DNA from: Simmondsia chinensis
Taxonomy: Eukaryota; Streptophyta; Magnoliopsida; Caryophyllales; Simmondsiaceae
Assembly: GCA_018398585.1 (NCBI GenBank)
Contig: JAGTTD010000007.1
Span: forward strand, 14,190,320 to 14,254,319
Reading direction: 5' to 3'
DNA length: 64,000 nucleotides
This document shows positions 11,081 through 23,285 of this stretch, one piece after another (the stretch's first letter is position 1; every line of letters begins with the position of its first letter). The position numbers and the translations under genes were made by a program. The notes beneath the pieces are model-generated. The model was given only the letters and a program-made list of their open reading frames with translations, did not search any database and was not told the origin of the DNA.

Positions 11081-11709
11081 TTATTGGACAGACTGTAGAG
11101 TGATCCTTTTGACATGAAATAGTCCCACGCCATCTTCATAAAACTTTGCCTCAACATAGTTGGAGCAAGCCACAAATTGCCTTTTATCTGCCATAACAAC
11201 CTCATACTTATCATAGTTCCAGAAACTTATCAACTGGTGCAATAGAGATGGGATGCAATAATTGGCATGCAACCAATATCTCTTGAGCAAAGCATCGTAG
11301 CTTGGTGTAGTATCTACTACAAAGAAAGTTATTAGCTTGCTTAAGCTGCCAAAAGTAAACTCAATCAAGATGACCCCTTAGACTTAATGGTAGCATTGAA
11401 AAAGCCACAAATCGCAACATCTCAAGTAATTAGGTCATCTCAGGACTTTCCAATGACCCCCAACATATAAGAAGGCAGGATGTTGATGGTTGCACCATTA
11501 TTCACTAAGATCCTATTCACCAGAATGCCATCTAATTTGGCCTTGATGTATAGGGGCTTGATGTGTTTATTGGCAGTATTAGGACTATCAAACATCATCT
11601 TCATTATGTTAGGTGAACCACAAGGCAATTTGGATGTTAGGGCTTTATCTTTAAAAGACAAAGGATTGGAGTTACCTTTAGTGGCTACTATTTCTACTAC
11701 AAGTTCCAC
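11081..11709 (-). pseudogene. pol: Tat aspartic protease region (copy A)
   Basis: The frame 11709-11440 contains LVNRILVNNGATINILPS, which aligns with the family's RILVDNGSAINILP. The catalytic Asp is Asn here, so it would be inactive. The frame 11368-11081 continues with FFVVDTTPSYDALLKRYWLH and IPSLLHQLISFW, the conserved sequence downstream of the protease core where the family has GRDWIH. One frameshift lies between the two frames. Confidence 0.75.
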
Positions 11710-13377
11710 TTGGGGATCCTCATCTATTACTATAACGTTTCCCTCGAGGCCCTCTTAAGTGCTAGTTGCCATGAAATCCAAAGGAAGGAGCAGGGTAGTG
11801 CTAACATCAATCGTTTCAAGGAGTGTCCTGAATTGTATCTGGACCCCTTGATTTGTTTCCTACCTAGTGCTGCTATCCATGGGCATGTCCTGATCTTGAT
11901 CTTGAGGACTGCCATCAGTTAGCATGCCTTGTGCTAAAGATTGGTCCTTTGGATCAACCATTGGGGTTGGAGACTCCTCTATAGTTTGGGGGAAGTCTTC
12001 TTCGTGGAAGTCATTCTCTATATTAGACCATGTCAGGTTAACTAGAGGTTCCACTATATTGATGCCCCCGGGGGGGCGGGGGGGGGGGGGGGGGGGGGGG
12101 GGGATGGGATACTCCTCTTCATCATTAACAGATTTTCTGGCCAGTGAACTCTTGGCAAGCTGGTCGCATTAAGATTCTTGTTCTTTAGAAGATGAGAGAC
12201 TAGTCCATCTATTAAGCTTCTTGTAAGGTTGCCCTATTTCAGCAGCAACAATAGTTTTGGACCCAGTTGTTGGGTCTTGAAGATCCATAGGCTTACCTTG
12301 CTTGCCCTAACAGACCCTGACTTCCTCTTGAGAGAGCCTAGATAAGCAAGTATCGAGCAGAGTCCTTCGCTGAGCTGCCTTTTTCCTTAGTTGCCTCCTC
12401 TTCTAAGTTCGAGTCAGACTAGAGGGACCAACCTCCTCTTGATCGAGGTGGCTCCTTCTCCAGACATTACCGAATCTAATCACGAAAGGTGGGTACCCTG
12501 ACTGCCGTGGTCCTTGATAGGTGTCCACATCTAGTAAGTGGTATTTTCGATTTCTCAAATGCCCAGTCCTCGTAGTAATCTGGGTCTTTGAAGTGAGACC
12601 TTGAGGTGATCCTATTATTGATGACTTTATCAAGGGTGGCTTTTTCTTTGGATAAAGGCTCAATTTCTTCTTCTCAAACTCCAACTTGTGGCCACAATCC
12701 CTGCAGAGGTCATGTATAAGATGCAAGAGCTTCTTTGACGCTTGCTTCTTCAAAGTGAAGATTGTCTGCCAATGGTTGTCAAGAAGAATTCCCATGGTTA
12801 ACTCTTCTCCCTTGGTGAGAAGAATAATTCCTTCTTCTAATTGCTTTTCTAGGAATCTGCCGAATGTAACACAATCGCTTGTTAGATGTTTAGTGATGAT
12901 GTGCCACGTTTAGTAATCTTCTGGTAATCTCACCGAAGTTTTGGGGAAGCTCAGTATTCCTAACTCTAGTAGCCTATCAATCAAAGAGTTGGCTATAACC
13001 AGACTATCTTTATCTATAAGCATCCTACACAAAGATTTGCCATTAATTTGGCTATTATGAGGATCGTAAGGCTTTGCTACCTCAATTATATTAACTTGAG
13101 TAGGACTAGGGAAGGGGTCTTTGTCAACACCCATCTGTCCATCTTCCAAGAAGATCAATTCCCTTGTTTCTATGGCATCCTGAACCACGTTTCTAAAGAT
13201 AATGTAGTTCTTCATTGAATGTGTTAAAAATAGTGCCATTTGCGGTATATGTTTCTAAAGATCAATTATGTCGGCTCTTGAGAGGTCAAACAAGTATTTC
13301 CTTGAGTCTTGGGATTGATAAGACTTCTTGGCGTTGACATCCTTTTTAACTAAAAGATTGTAAACCATAGGAGGTCC
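11710..13377 (-). pseudogene. Tat gag C-terminal and gag-protease linker (copy A)
   Basis: The minus frames 13239-12910, 12795-12403 and 12054-11860 hold remnants of the spacer between gag and protease. The first (YIIFRNVVQDAIETRELIF, then KDPFPSPTQVNIIEVAKP) resembles the FRDIIQDLIE and DPFP stretch that follows gag in Tat elements. It is interrupted by a long plus-strand G run at 12065-12103 and ends upstream at the solo LTR at 13378. Confidence 0.55.
12065..12103. repeat. G homopolymer tract
   Basis: Five C, seven G, one C and 26 G in a row interrupt the Tat linker. It is an extreme mononucleotide run in AT-rich surroundings. It could be a true slippage expansion, or an inaccurate base count from sequencing. 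Confidence 0.85.
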
Positions 13378-14839
13378 TGATGTGTTTTTCTACGTCTATC
13401 AAAATTTAATGTTTAACCCTATCTACTAAACACATTTAAATTGAAGTGTAGGGAGAGAGGGTGTCGAACCACTAGGACTAAGAGTGCATGAATTTATTCT
13501 ATGCCCTAAATTGATTTGAATAAAATTGAGAGGTTTTTGTGTTTATTAATCTAAGAAAAAGACAATTGAACTAAAATAATCTGCTTCTAATAGGAAAGTG
13601 TATTAAATTGGAACCTAGGGTTTCGAATCCATCATTGGCCAATTATTTTTGCGCTAACCTTTAAATTGGGATTATTGATTGTCACGCGGGTAGTGGTTTA
13701 GGCTACAGGCTTTAACCTACTAAAGAGATATTGTTAGTATCGCGTATTGACCCTCTCTAACTAAAGCATAAGGAAAATAGGCTCTACCTAACATATTGTT
13801 AATTATTACATATTGACCCTATCTAACTAAAGCATAGGGAAGATAGGCTTTAATTAACAATTCGGTTAATACTATTGCTTGATTAATTAATCCTAAGGCT
13901 ACAAGCACAAAGAACTAATTTATAAATATCAACATCAATGATAAAAGGTTACAAACTCAATAATCATATCAATTAAATAAACGATAAATATATAATACTT
14001 CTAAGTATTTATCTCAACCAAGCAATTCATGTAAACAATCAAATTAACCCAAATTAAAAGTAAACAAAAGTAAAGACCAAGACTTCATCTAACCCCAGAG
14101 AGCAAGTTAGCTCTCCATTAAGGATGAATCGGTGAAGGAGGAGATGAACGAACTCATGTCGGTCTTCACGCTAATTTCGCTCTCCTTCCAATTTAATGAA
14201 AAACAAAGAAAAAAATAATCTGAGAGAGAGAGAGAGAGCTCAGAGAAAGAGAGAGAGGCGGTCCAACCCAGAACCAAAAAATTCTCCCTTTAAATTGCAT
14301 CAAAAACGAGCTTAAAATCCCTCCCCAAAATCGACCCTTTGCGTCTTCTCCGAGCCCTATCGGAGCTGGGCTTGCGTGTTGGACTAGGCCGTTGGGCTTG
14401 GTGTTGGTGGACCGGAGCTTGAAGGTGCTAGAGGTCGGCCGAGAACGGGCCGGACTTAGGTGAGCCGCTGGTGAACGATGGTGTTGGGCTTGAGGTCGAA
14501 GAAGATGGGTTGGCTGTGCGTTGGTGGGTCTGGGATGATGTGCGTGGGCCTGGTCATGAGTTCTAGGTTGATGATGGAGAAGTTGGGCTTGGCGTATTGT
14601 AGCGATGCGGGTCGGGTCGGAGCGGGCCGAGCTCATACATGTTGTCCCGAATCTCGATTGACTTGATTTAATTGTTTACGCATCGAATTTGTCTTATTTA
14701 CCCAAAATTTGACAATTTCTGGAACTTCAATTTCAAACCTGTTAAACATAAGAATTGCCAAAATCAATAGAACTATAATTAAATAGGTGCAAAATAATTA
14801 AAATAATAATTAAAAGATGCGTAAATGCGAGGCGCATCT
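13378..14839 (-). mobile_element. Solo LTR, Athila-like
   Basis: A 1462-bp block interrupts Tat gag and is flanked on both sides by GGTCC (13373-13377 and 14840-14844). On the minus strand it aligns with the 5' LTR of the Athila element at 57329-62706, including the stretch around GGATTCGAAACC/CTAGG and the terminal ...AAAAACACATCA. No internal sequence accompanies it, so it is best read as a solo LTR left by LTR-LTR recombination. Its first minus-strand base is A where TG is expected, a point change. An AG microsatellite lies at about 14221-14240. Minus-strand ORFs inside it are spurious. Confidence 0.82.
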
Positions 14840-16809
14840 GGTCCCTTGACATATTCAGCAATGTCAATCTCATAAGGAGGATTTTCATCCTCTTCGAATA
14901 GATCATGCACGTAAGTCCCATACACGCTATTTTTCTTCAGCTTTTCTTATTTCAAGATAGCCTCGTATCTAGCGGCACATTCTGCCAACTGTAAGGGCGT
15001 CCTAAAGTTAGAGCCTTCGAATTTTTTGCTAAACTCAACATCCAAGCTATTCAAGGCTAGCTTGGCATGTTCAACTTCATGAAGGGCTACAGTACATTTT
15101 AACTTGACTCTCTTAATCGGTTAATGTAATCTTCCATTGATTCTTTTAGCTTTTGTCTCATTCGAGCCAAGTTAGACATGAAATTTCCTAGTTCCATTCT
15201 TGGAAACTGAGCCTGAAATTGCCTTGCCATGTTGTCCCAATAGTAGATGGAGTTAGATGGTAGGCTACTGTACTGCTGAAAATGGTCCTAGTTAAAGAAT
15301 TGGGGAACAGCCTCAGCTTGAGATGCTGATTATCAGCTGCTCTCTACAGTAGTAATTGAATCTTGCCAAGTGCTCGAGAGCAAACATAGTCCCTTCTCCT
15401 AAAAAGAGGGTAAACTTGGGGATTTTGTATCATTAAGGAAAAGGGTAGTCCTTGTCTATGTAGTCAGGGTAAGGTTTAATGTACAAGGGTCTATTGACCC
15501 TTCTGAGGCCTATCCCATGCATCTGCTCGATGAGGGCATCCAATTGGTCCTAGAGGGGTAGGTTAGGCATATGTTTATGCGCTTACCATAACCTCCAAAG
15601 TGGGTGAGGATCTCGAGGGAGATATGCAGGATAACCCTGCGCACCTATCGCAATCGGGTGTGGGAATAGTTGTTGCCCCCCCCAAACTTAGGGGTTAATA
15701 TGGCCATACACTTGGTTGGCCATGAAGTATATCCCAACAGGACCTAGGTTATACGGCATGCTTGGGAGCACACCAATATTTGCAGGTTGTTGGTCCATCC
15801 TTATCAGCCCCCAAGTCATGGTCCCCCCCCCCCCGGTGTTATAGGTATGCAGGTCTAGGATGGAGAGGCGGGTTCCCAGGAGTGGATGCCTATCCTTACA
15901 TTCCTACTTCAAGGCCTTGAGTAGGTCTCGAGGTTAGCTCTACTACCTGAGGAAGATATGAACAGTTTTGCCCCCTATCTCAGGGACAGGTAACACTGGC
16001 ACGTTGGCTTGCTCAAAGGGTTAGCAACCCCAAGGGGCACATTATCCCTAAGGTTGGATTCCAAGTGTGTGACACTCAAGTTAGCCATAACTGGATTATC
16101 CGTTCTCTCAGGGACACTATAGTTAACTTGAGTCACTAGTAATTGTGAGCTTGAGGAAGCCTCACGAGGATATCCAATTGACGGAGGAGGCGCAGGCCTA
16201 AGTTGCCATGTCTAACCAATCCATTATGAGCCTCATCCTATCTAACCAAGATAGGGTCGATATCAACTAGTCTATCTTGCCACGTGTTTAGAATAAGGGT
16301 AGGAGAAGAAGACAAGGTTGAGTTCATTTCAAATGAGAATCTGCCAGTCTCTTTGTGAAGTCTATCATGCATTGAGGTTCCAATGATGTTTATTACAACT
16401 TTAATGATGGCAGAGCTTTCACGCTGGGCCTTTTGATTGCGCTCTGTTTTCGCACGTTTTCTCTCAAAGGGTTCTCTCATTGTTTGTTAGAATATCTGGT
16501 CCATGATTTCTAAATGGCATTCAAGCATTGCCATGAAACTCTTGCGAGAATAGCCATCTATATCTATTCGTTCGTCCTCCGAGATGTTATCGTCACCACT
16601 TCTTTCGCTGCCATGGCTATGATTGGTTTCATCCCTTCATGTTATAGGGCTTTGTTCATAGGGATGCTCAAGCAGGGATCCAATGAGGGCTGAGCCCTCT
16701 GGCTCCTCATACTTGAGAGCACTGGACCTAGTGGTTTTGACCATTGGGGAATGGTTTGAAACTACGTTTTGGTAATCCACAATGGGCTAGGGACGATGAA
16801 GTCTCATTT
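14840..16809 (-). pseudogene. gag: Tat gag (copy A)
   Basis: Reading the minus strand upward from 14840, short frames give a retrotransposon gag signature: a KIPKFTLFLGEGTMFALEHL stretch (about 15430-15370), then KGSNFRTPLQLAECAARYEA-like sequence near 15000. The frame 16480-16238 (starting REPFERKRAKTERNQK) belongs to the N-terminal part. Many stops and frameshifts are present, and the solo LTR at 13378 cuts the gene. A C run lies at about 15823-15836. Confidence 0.6.
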
Positions 16810-16814
16810 AGGCC

Positions 16815-16832
16815 TGCCACTGTGGTCGTCAA
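16815..16832 (-). other. Tat-type primer binding site
   Basis: On the minus strand this reads TGACGACCACAGTGGCAG, close to the TGGCGACCACAGTGGGG site of Tat elements. It lies immediately inside the LTR and upstream of gag. One G to A change weakens it. Confidence 0.65.
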
Positions 16833-17086
16833 AAGGCGTGCTTGCCTTGTTTGCAATTAAGTGTGATGTGACCGCCGTAAAATTATAAACAAAAAAACCT
16901 GTGAAAGAGACTTACTGCCACTAGGGAGAGAGCCTAAAATCGAACTGTACTCCTTTGACCTCAACCGCTCACCATTTTTGGAGAAAAGGTTGTGATATTT
17001 TGGTGTATCTAACTTCGGTTATACCGCAAGTTATGCTTATACTTCAATTAAGAAGACTTTGTTAAATGTATTTATGGATTTTTTAC

Positions 17087-17628
17087 GGGTTATTTACATT
17101 TTAGTACCCCAATGTTTTTGAAAACAATAAAAAGGACTCTGACCTTTTTGTATTATTAAAAGCGCCCTTAAGTTTTTGTTGTATTAATAAAAAAAGCCCC
17201 TAAGTTTTTGTTGCATTAATAAAAAGTCCCCTCTCTAACATAATGATGTCATTTTTAATCGATAGAGCTGACGTGACAGCTGCATTTTTATCAATGCTCC
17301 AGTAAAATGACAAAAATGCCCTTTAGTAACCATATTTTGAAATAAATTAAGCAAAAATTGATAGCTTCTGCATAATACAACATCTCAAATTTTGTGCTTA
17401 TAAAATAAGAATAAGAATGTTGAAGCATACTTTAGGTCATTTTATTGTTGCATTAATAAAAAATAGTTGTTACGTCAGCTCTATCGATTGAAAATGATGT
17501 TATCACGCTGGAGAGGGGCCTTTTTAATAATATGACAAAAACTTAGGGACCTTTTTAATAATTCAAAAAGGTCAAGGTCCTTTTTATTATTTTCAAAACT
17601 TTCGGGGGTACTAAAATGTAAATAACTC
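17087..17628. mobile_element. MITE with long terminal inverted repeats (Mutator-like)
   Basis: The left end GGGTTATTTACATTTTAGTACC and the right end GGTACTAAAATGTAAATAACTC are inverted repeats. The pairing extends inward for about 60 bp through AATAAAAAGGAC/GTCCTTTTTATT. The flanks ATTTTTTAC and AGTTTTTAA could be a decayed 9-bp duplication. It is absent from the homologous LTR at 42900-44250. No coding capacity is seen. Confidence 0.78.
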
Positions 17629-17702
17629 AGTTTTTAATATATATTTTGATATAAAATTAAAGGGTATGGACCTAACTCAAGTGGCAGTTACAGTGACAGA
17701 GC

Positions 17703-19522
17703 TGTTAGGAATCGTGTCCTGGAAATCCAAATTTATCATGTAATTGTTACTTTATTATAGAATGAAACTTGAGTACCAGTCGTTTTCTCATTAAATTTGT
17801 GTAAGTTAGCATATATATTGCATGTGATATTCTTTTAAGTAACATACATAAGATGGATGTTGTCCTCAGACTACATTTACATGTTTGTTCTAAGTGGATT
17901 ATCAAATTAAGCCATAGATAGAATTGGAGAATATGGAATGAAATGTTATTTGAAAAACTCATAGTCAGTGACAAGTTTGGACCACTTGTTTGCTAAGGCC
18001 ATAATGTGACATTAGATGGCCTGTCTTGGTCATGTGGATAGTGATCCAAAAGTGTCATGTTGGTGTGTTCAATAAGATTAATACCCTGAGTTGGACCATG
18101 TGAGTTACTTGTCTTTAGACTATTATTGGAAATGAGTGATTCATGATGCAGCGATTGAATGATGACTCTAAATCTTGAGGTATTCTGAACTTGTGCATGG
18201 AATGTCAGTTATCTTGGTGCACTATAAGTAAGGTCTCGATAAATGGCCGAAGTCCCACATGCACTGGGTAACGGCATGAAGTGCACATGGATCAGGTATT
18301 CAATATAGAATCTATAGCCTCTTACGAGATACAAATGCTCCCTTAGTTGATTCGCAAATATTTGAATTAATTCGGAAACTTTGAACAAAGTATTCCAAGT
18401 GTTTGATATTTGGAATTTATACTATGAATTTATTCAAGTATAAATGAATTAATCGAAAAAGGGCGAGTTGGGAACTAATGGAAAAACCGTGAGAAAATAA
18501 TGGTAGTGGTTATAGTTGTTTTTCCTCATGGATGTTAATATTGTCTATTTGAGAATTATCAAATAAATAATTTAACTCTAAAGTGCAGTAGGATTAATTT
18601 AGTGGAATTAAGTCCTATTAAATGGTAATTAAATTTTATCATTAGATGATAATTAATTTAATCCATTTAGAGCTAGATTTTAATTGTCCTTGAGGTCCCT
18701 ATTAGAAAGATATTAAAGAATTTATGAGATGAATTATTTATTTATAAGGTGAATAAATTTAAATTTGCTAAATATTATTCATTGGATGAATAAAAGTTAA
18801 AATTATGAAATAAAATAATTTTTTAAAATTATGTGGGAAACAAAATAAAACAAAAATGAACAACGCAATGATCTGGACACCTACGCGCATAGCCAATCAA
18901 TGCGTGACATGTATCACGTGTTGGGCCATCCCAGGTAGCGATCCATGCCAACATGAGCAAACCAATGAGCATCCTGAGCTGGGTATATGAAATGTTGTCA
19001 TTTTGATTTATTTTTTGATATCCCACATCGGGTTTTGTGAATTTTAACACTCCAGTAGCCTATTTTAAGGGGTACTGAAATTAAGGTTTAGCATTAATTT
19101 TTATGTGAAACATTTTCTGAAAGTGTTGACTTTCAAACAACTAAAAGAGAGAAAATTTCCGTTGAAATTTTTTTTGTTTAATATTTTTCGGAGCCCACAC
19201 TTCGGGTTTTTGAGGTGATTGCGTAGAAGCTCTCCGGGTCTCAGTTTTTCTTTATTGGAGCGACTTTCAGGTATCTTCTTCCTCTTCTCTTACTTTTCGT
19301 TTTTCTTTTTATTCATAGTATTTTTAGTATGCTAGTTTATATTTATGTTATTATTATGAATGTTTTAGAGTAGAGGTCTCTAGATTTAAAATTAGAATTT
19401 TAAATCTATAAATTTAGAATTAGGAATTCTAAGTTAGTAGAAGGTTTAAAATAAGAAATTTTAAACCATTCCGCTGCATTAATTAGATTAACTTAGGAAA
19501 ATTTTTGAAATTTGTCTTAACA
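17703..19522 (+). mobile_element. Solo LTR-like insertion, family unknown
   Basis: This 1820-bp block begins TGTTAGGAATCG and ends TGTCTTAACA. It is flanked by AGAGC (17698-17702) and GGAGC (19523-19527), one base apart. It is absent from the homologous Tat LTR at 42900-44250, which reads straight through GGAGC. The termini suggest an LTR, possibly of a copia element, but there is no internal sequence to confirm the family. ORFs inside are short and unconvincing. Confidence 0.7.
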
Positions 19523-20597
19523 GGAGCAAGGCACACAAACACTATTCCTTATACACTTAAAAGTTAGGAACTAGGGTGGAGACAAACATAAGAGCTCAGC
19601 AGTTCACTTATAAACCCAAGTCAATAAGGTTTTTAAGCCTGACACCTTGACTTATAATAACCCAAATGAGTTTAGGTCTGACAAGATTAAGGTCAAGCAA
19701 ACCATATTTTGGTCACTGGATAAGGACTAACGCAGTCAAGGGCAAACTTTGGCCGTCAAAGCCCTAATCTAAAGTCTAAATTCTCAATTCGTAGAAATTT
19801 GGGCACAGATCGAAATAGAAAGTTCATACCTGAAACCCAAAAGACTCTATTACCGAAGAAGTAAGTGCAACAAGTTAATCTACGCTAAGCTAAGATATGC
19901 TAAGTTATGCTACTCCTAAAAAAAAGCACTGGCGTGCTGTAAAGAAAACTTGAAGACGTTTTGTATTTTCTGTATGTGTGTTTTTGTGACTACAACAATG
20001 TCTTTTATTTATAGATAAACTAAATAACAGTTGCCTTAGAATCTTGCGACATTTTCTTTCCGTGTCAAGGCATCAAGCTTCTTCTTGCGCATTAAGGATC
20101 AACGAACATGTTCATGATTCAGTTTTGTAGGGAATTCCTTGAAGCCCATGTTCGGATTTCTAGCTAAAGTCCCCTCTAGAAGCTCCACGTTTGTTTGGAT
20201 TAAGCTTAGTGCCAAGTATCTGAAATTGCGCTCCAAGTAACTATCTCGAGCTTGGAAACCACCTTTCTTGCAACCTTCTTGGAAGCCCCTTAAGCTGGAG
20301 GTCTCTTTACCTTTCAACCACCTCGATCCCTAAGTGGTTGACACCCTTGTTGGGGTAATGACCTTCTCAAGATACTGGGCTTGAGAAGTTGTTGCTTCAG
20401 CACATAAAAATTGTCCTCAAGGGAGGCCTCACATGGCGCTTTGCTCAAAACGGAGTCGCCCTAGTCCCCTATGAGCTTAATAAACCCTATTGAGCTCGAG
20501 TCTTAATCAAGGAGCACTCGACTTGATTATGCCCCTAGAATTCATTAAGGATAGGTTCAAAAAGGTTGTCAGAGCAAAGTGATTCTCACTTAAGATT

Positions 20598-20872
20598 TGA
20601 TGCACCAATTAGAGTTGCACCTTGAGATTTGATAGAGAATTAGGGTTTGATAAAAGAATTTGGGGAAGAAGAGAGAGATTAGGTTAGAGGTAGAAAAGAA
20701 AGAGAGAGAGAGTTGAAAAAGAGAAGCGAGAAGAGAGAAGAGAGAGAAAGTTGTTTTGTTTTTTTATGCCAAATGAACCATTACATACCCTTTTATAGTC
20801 CTAACATCAATATTATCTATTCAAGTGTAATTGAGTACTAATGAGCATTAATCCCCCTTATTACATGTATCA
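20598..20872 (-). repeat. 3' LTR of the 20598-31803 element
   Basis: It reads TGATGCACC...ATGTATCA on the plus strand. On the minus strand TATAAAAGG (about 20791-20799) is a likely TATA box. It contains AG-rich simple repeats. Confidence 0.9.
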
Positions 20873-20908
20873 ATACCCCCTAACAAAGCATCATTGTCCT
20901 CAAGGATG
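20873..20908 (-). other. Polypurine tract and stem-loop of the 20598-31803 element
   Basis: On the minus strand a stem CATCCTTG-AGGA-CAATGATG (plus 20889-20908, one mismatch) is followed by TTAGGGGGTATT abutting the LTR. Confidence 0.72.
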
Positions 20909-20944
20909 AAATAAAAGACATACTAAGAAGGTGCATATTTTCTA

Positions 20945-21549
20945 TCAGCCAGAATCAAAGGGAATGATTTGACAATGAAAGCAAAGAAGCTGAAACAAGC
21001 GCACTTCCCTTGACTTCTTAGTGACATCTCTTACTCCACTGGGATCAAATACCACAACTTGTTCAAACAATGCACTCCACCTTCCACATGTAGCAAAAGC
21101 ATAATCGACTTGCAGAGGTTCGTCATCATTGACTGCCCTCACAAAAGAATCCCCATAAATGTCTAATGCAATCAAAACATACCGCAGGGGCTTGGTTTCT
21201 TCAATTTCATTTGCACTAAGTTGACATTTAGAATTTTCAATGTCTTCATCCCCTTCAGGGAGCTTATAAGTGGCAATCTTAAGAAACTTGAGATTGTGTT
21301 CGGACATTGTCTTCCATTTAATTGTGATATCATCAGCCAATTCACTGTCCAAAATTAGGATGCATGGAACCTCTAAGCTAAGAGGTGTGATGAGGTTTGT
21401 CACTATCACCCATAAACACCGATTCATCACCAGCATGTAAACAATCCATTGTTACTTCTCTCAAATCTTCAAAATTTAAGGAAGATGTGTAGGTCAAGTT
21501 TGGCAAGGTGTCAGCTACTCCAGATGAATCGAGGGTATTCTCATTTTAG
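20945..21549 (-). pseudogene. Second ORF of the 20598-31803 element, unknown
   Basis: A minus-strand frame from about 21549 (NENTLDSSGVADTLPNLTY) stops near 21377. A different frame then continues (PCILILDSELADDITIKWKT) to 20945, implying a frameshift. The element's first ORF would lie directly upstream if the nested insertion were absent. I recognise no domain. It could be the C-terminal part of the same element-specific protein as the PTB-like ORF. Confidence 0.5.
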
Positions 21550-21564
21550 TTGGTGGTTCAACTC

Positions 21565-22152
21565 TGTTACGCTCGTGATTGGATCATAAGCGTAAGCTAA
21601 GTAAATTTGAAGATAGTTGAGAGTATGAGATGAGAAAGAAGTGAATTGAGATGAGAAATTAGAGAATTAGGGATGAGAAATAGAGAGAGTTAGATGAGAG
21701 AGAGAATTTGATCTCAAAAGAGATATTTTGTTGATTATTTCATTCCATGATATGAACTATACAACTCAACTACTACTTGTAGCAAAACAAGAGCAAGCTA
21801 ATACATTGAATCAAGACAACACTACTAACCAACTTGGAAAAAATATCTAGATCATAGAAAATATCTAACTAAAATATCTACTAACTAACACGAAGGCTCA
21901 AGGAGCTAAGACCCAAATTAGTTATTACCATTCAAGAGTGAGTAAAACGCAGCATTTTAACTAGAACTAGTACATCATACTCAAGCTAACTAATAGCTAC
22001 ACTAAACCTGCAGCGCACCCACACAGTAGTACCAACACAGTAGACCAACACAGCTTAACAACAACCACAATTCAGCAGTACTTAACAGCTGCAACACACC
22101 AACAACAACACAGCCACCACAAGCTCATGCCTTGGATTCCCGGGTCATAACA
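21565..22152 (-). repeat. 3' LTR of the 21565-30197 element
   Basis: It reads TGTTACGCTCG...GGGTCATAACA on the plus strand, 588 bp, and pairs with 29606-30197. Confidence 0.92.
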
Positions 22153-22190
22153 TTCCCTTCCCCTTGAAAACATTCTTGTCCTCAAGAATG
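22153..22190 (-). other. Polypurine tract and perfect stem-loop
   Basis: On the minus strand CATTCTTG-AGGA-CAAGAATG (22171-22190) is a perfect 8-bp stem. It is followed by TTTTCAAGGGGAAGGGAATG up to the LTR. The whole stretch is almost identical to 8557-8594. Confidence 0.82.
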
Positions 22191-22365
22191 GAAGAGAGTT
22201 GAGACTTTGAAGAACACTTATCGATGTAGAGGTAGAAAGTGGGGGATGGTGATGAAATTCAAGCTGGAATTGCACCGGAAGAGAAGTTCTTAAGCAACTT
22301 CTACCGCAATGCGAATATCTTTCTAGCCGTTAGTTCAGTAGGAAGTCTATCAACAACATGTCAAT

Positions 22366-22810
22366 TCAACCAATTCTAACACAAATAATCCCACATATGA
22401 GCTGCTTCTGATCCTTGCTAAGATGTCTTGCATCTGATTTGGAGTAAACTTCAGGTGGTCTATTCAGATCAAACCAAATCAGCCTATCACACCACTTGCA
22501 ACACCAGAATTTCAGATCAGCTTTGAACCTCTTTACTCCAATATCTGATATGTGCATCCTTTCCTTGCTGAATTGCTGCTCCATTTCATTAGCTTGTAAT
22601 GCTCTTGATCTCAAACTAAGCACCAGACCAAGTACATTTAGCTTCTTGTAAATGATCTGATCAGTGATCGCAGATCCAACATAATTCTTATCTATATGAT
22701 CTTGTTGCTTGCAAAATGAATGGGTTGCTCTATCGAGCTGAACTACTTGCACCTTAAATGGCTGTGGCTTACTTTCTAGCTGAACGAGAGCTACTACTTG
22801 CACTGTAAAC
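22366..22810 (-). pseudogene. Unknown ORF of the 21565-30197 element, C-terminal part
   Basis: The minus-strand frame is open from the nested insertion point down to a stop at 22366. Removing the chromovirus and one copy of its TAAAC duplication joins this frame, without a shift, to the frame at 28898-28579. The joined open stretch is about 255 codons. It contains a Cys/Trp cluster (KFWCCKWCDRLIWFDL) late on. I do not recognise the family. Confidence 0.6.
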
Positions 22811-23229
22811 TGTTAGCTTCCCAAAATTAATTTGGAAATCTAACCTTGTAGAAGAGAGTTTGAGATGAGAAAAGAAGGGAAGGGGATGAGAAAATAGAGA
22901 AAGGAGATGAGAATTAGAGAATTTCCCTTAGGAATAAGATTTCATTTAATTGGATGATCAAAAATACACATTAAGCTCTCAATTTATACAAGGAATTAGA
23001 TCAAAATCCTCAGCTAGAGTTTTCGCTAAATACCCTCTGTGCTGTAACTAATTTCTACCCAAATTCAGTAACCTAATTCTGCACAGCTCATCGTGTGTGC
23101 ACTGCTGATATTTTTCCTAAAATTCATTTTAACGGCGCTCTGTAATTGTGTTACATCATATAGATGCTAATTAAAAGTAATACTAAGAAATTAAAATGCA
23201 TTACAAGTAAAATTTATTAATTCGTAACA
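22811..23229 (-). repeat. 3' LTR of the chromovirus 22811-28573
   Basis: It reads TGTTAGCTTCCC...ATTCGTAACA on the plus strand, 419 bp. A minus-strand TATAAATT lies at 22981-22988. Confidence 0.94.
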
Positions 23230-23266
23230 TTCCCTCCGTCTTAAGAAGCTTCTTGTCCTTAAGAAG
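23230..23266 (-). other. Polypurine tract and stem-loop of the chromovirus
   Basis: On the minus strand CTTCTT-AAGGAC-AAGAAG (23249-23266) forms a 6-bp stem, followed by AAGACGGAGGGAATG up to the LTR. The core is changed from CTTGAGG to CTTAAGG. Confidence 0.7.
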
Positions 23267-23285
23267 TGAAGCTCGGAAATAGGCT

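Larger units (their letters stand above)
16835..20597 (-). repeat. Tat LTR (copy A), interrupted
   Basis: The sequence aligns, reverse-complemented, with 42900-44250, which lacks the inserts. That comparison shows two later insertions here (17087-17628 and 17703-19522) and places the LTR U5 end next to the primer site. Matching landmarks include AAGAAGACTTTGTTAA and GACCTAACTCAAGTGGCAGT. The U3 end is not defined, because the 20598-31803 nest inserted into it. Confidence 0.65.

Noticed and set aside
14193..14636. 147-codon minus-strand frame
   Set aside because: It lies wholly inside the solo Athila-like LTR. Composition is low-complexity Ser/Pro/His, and the related LTR at 57329 does not keep the frame.
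17703..19522. A host gene in the 1.8-kb AT-rich block
   Set aside because: The block is bounded by TG...CA with a near-perfect 5-bp duplication and is absent from the homologous LTR. Its small ORFs show no domain.
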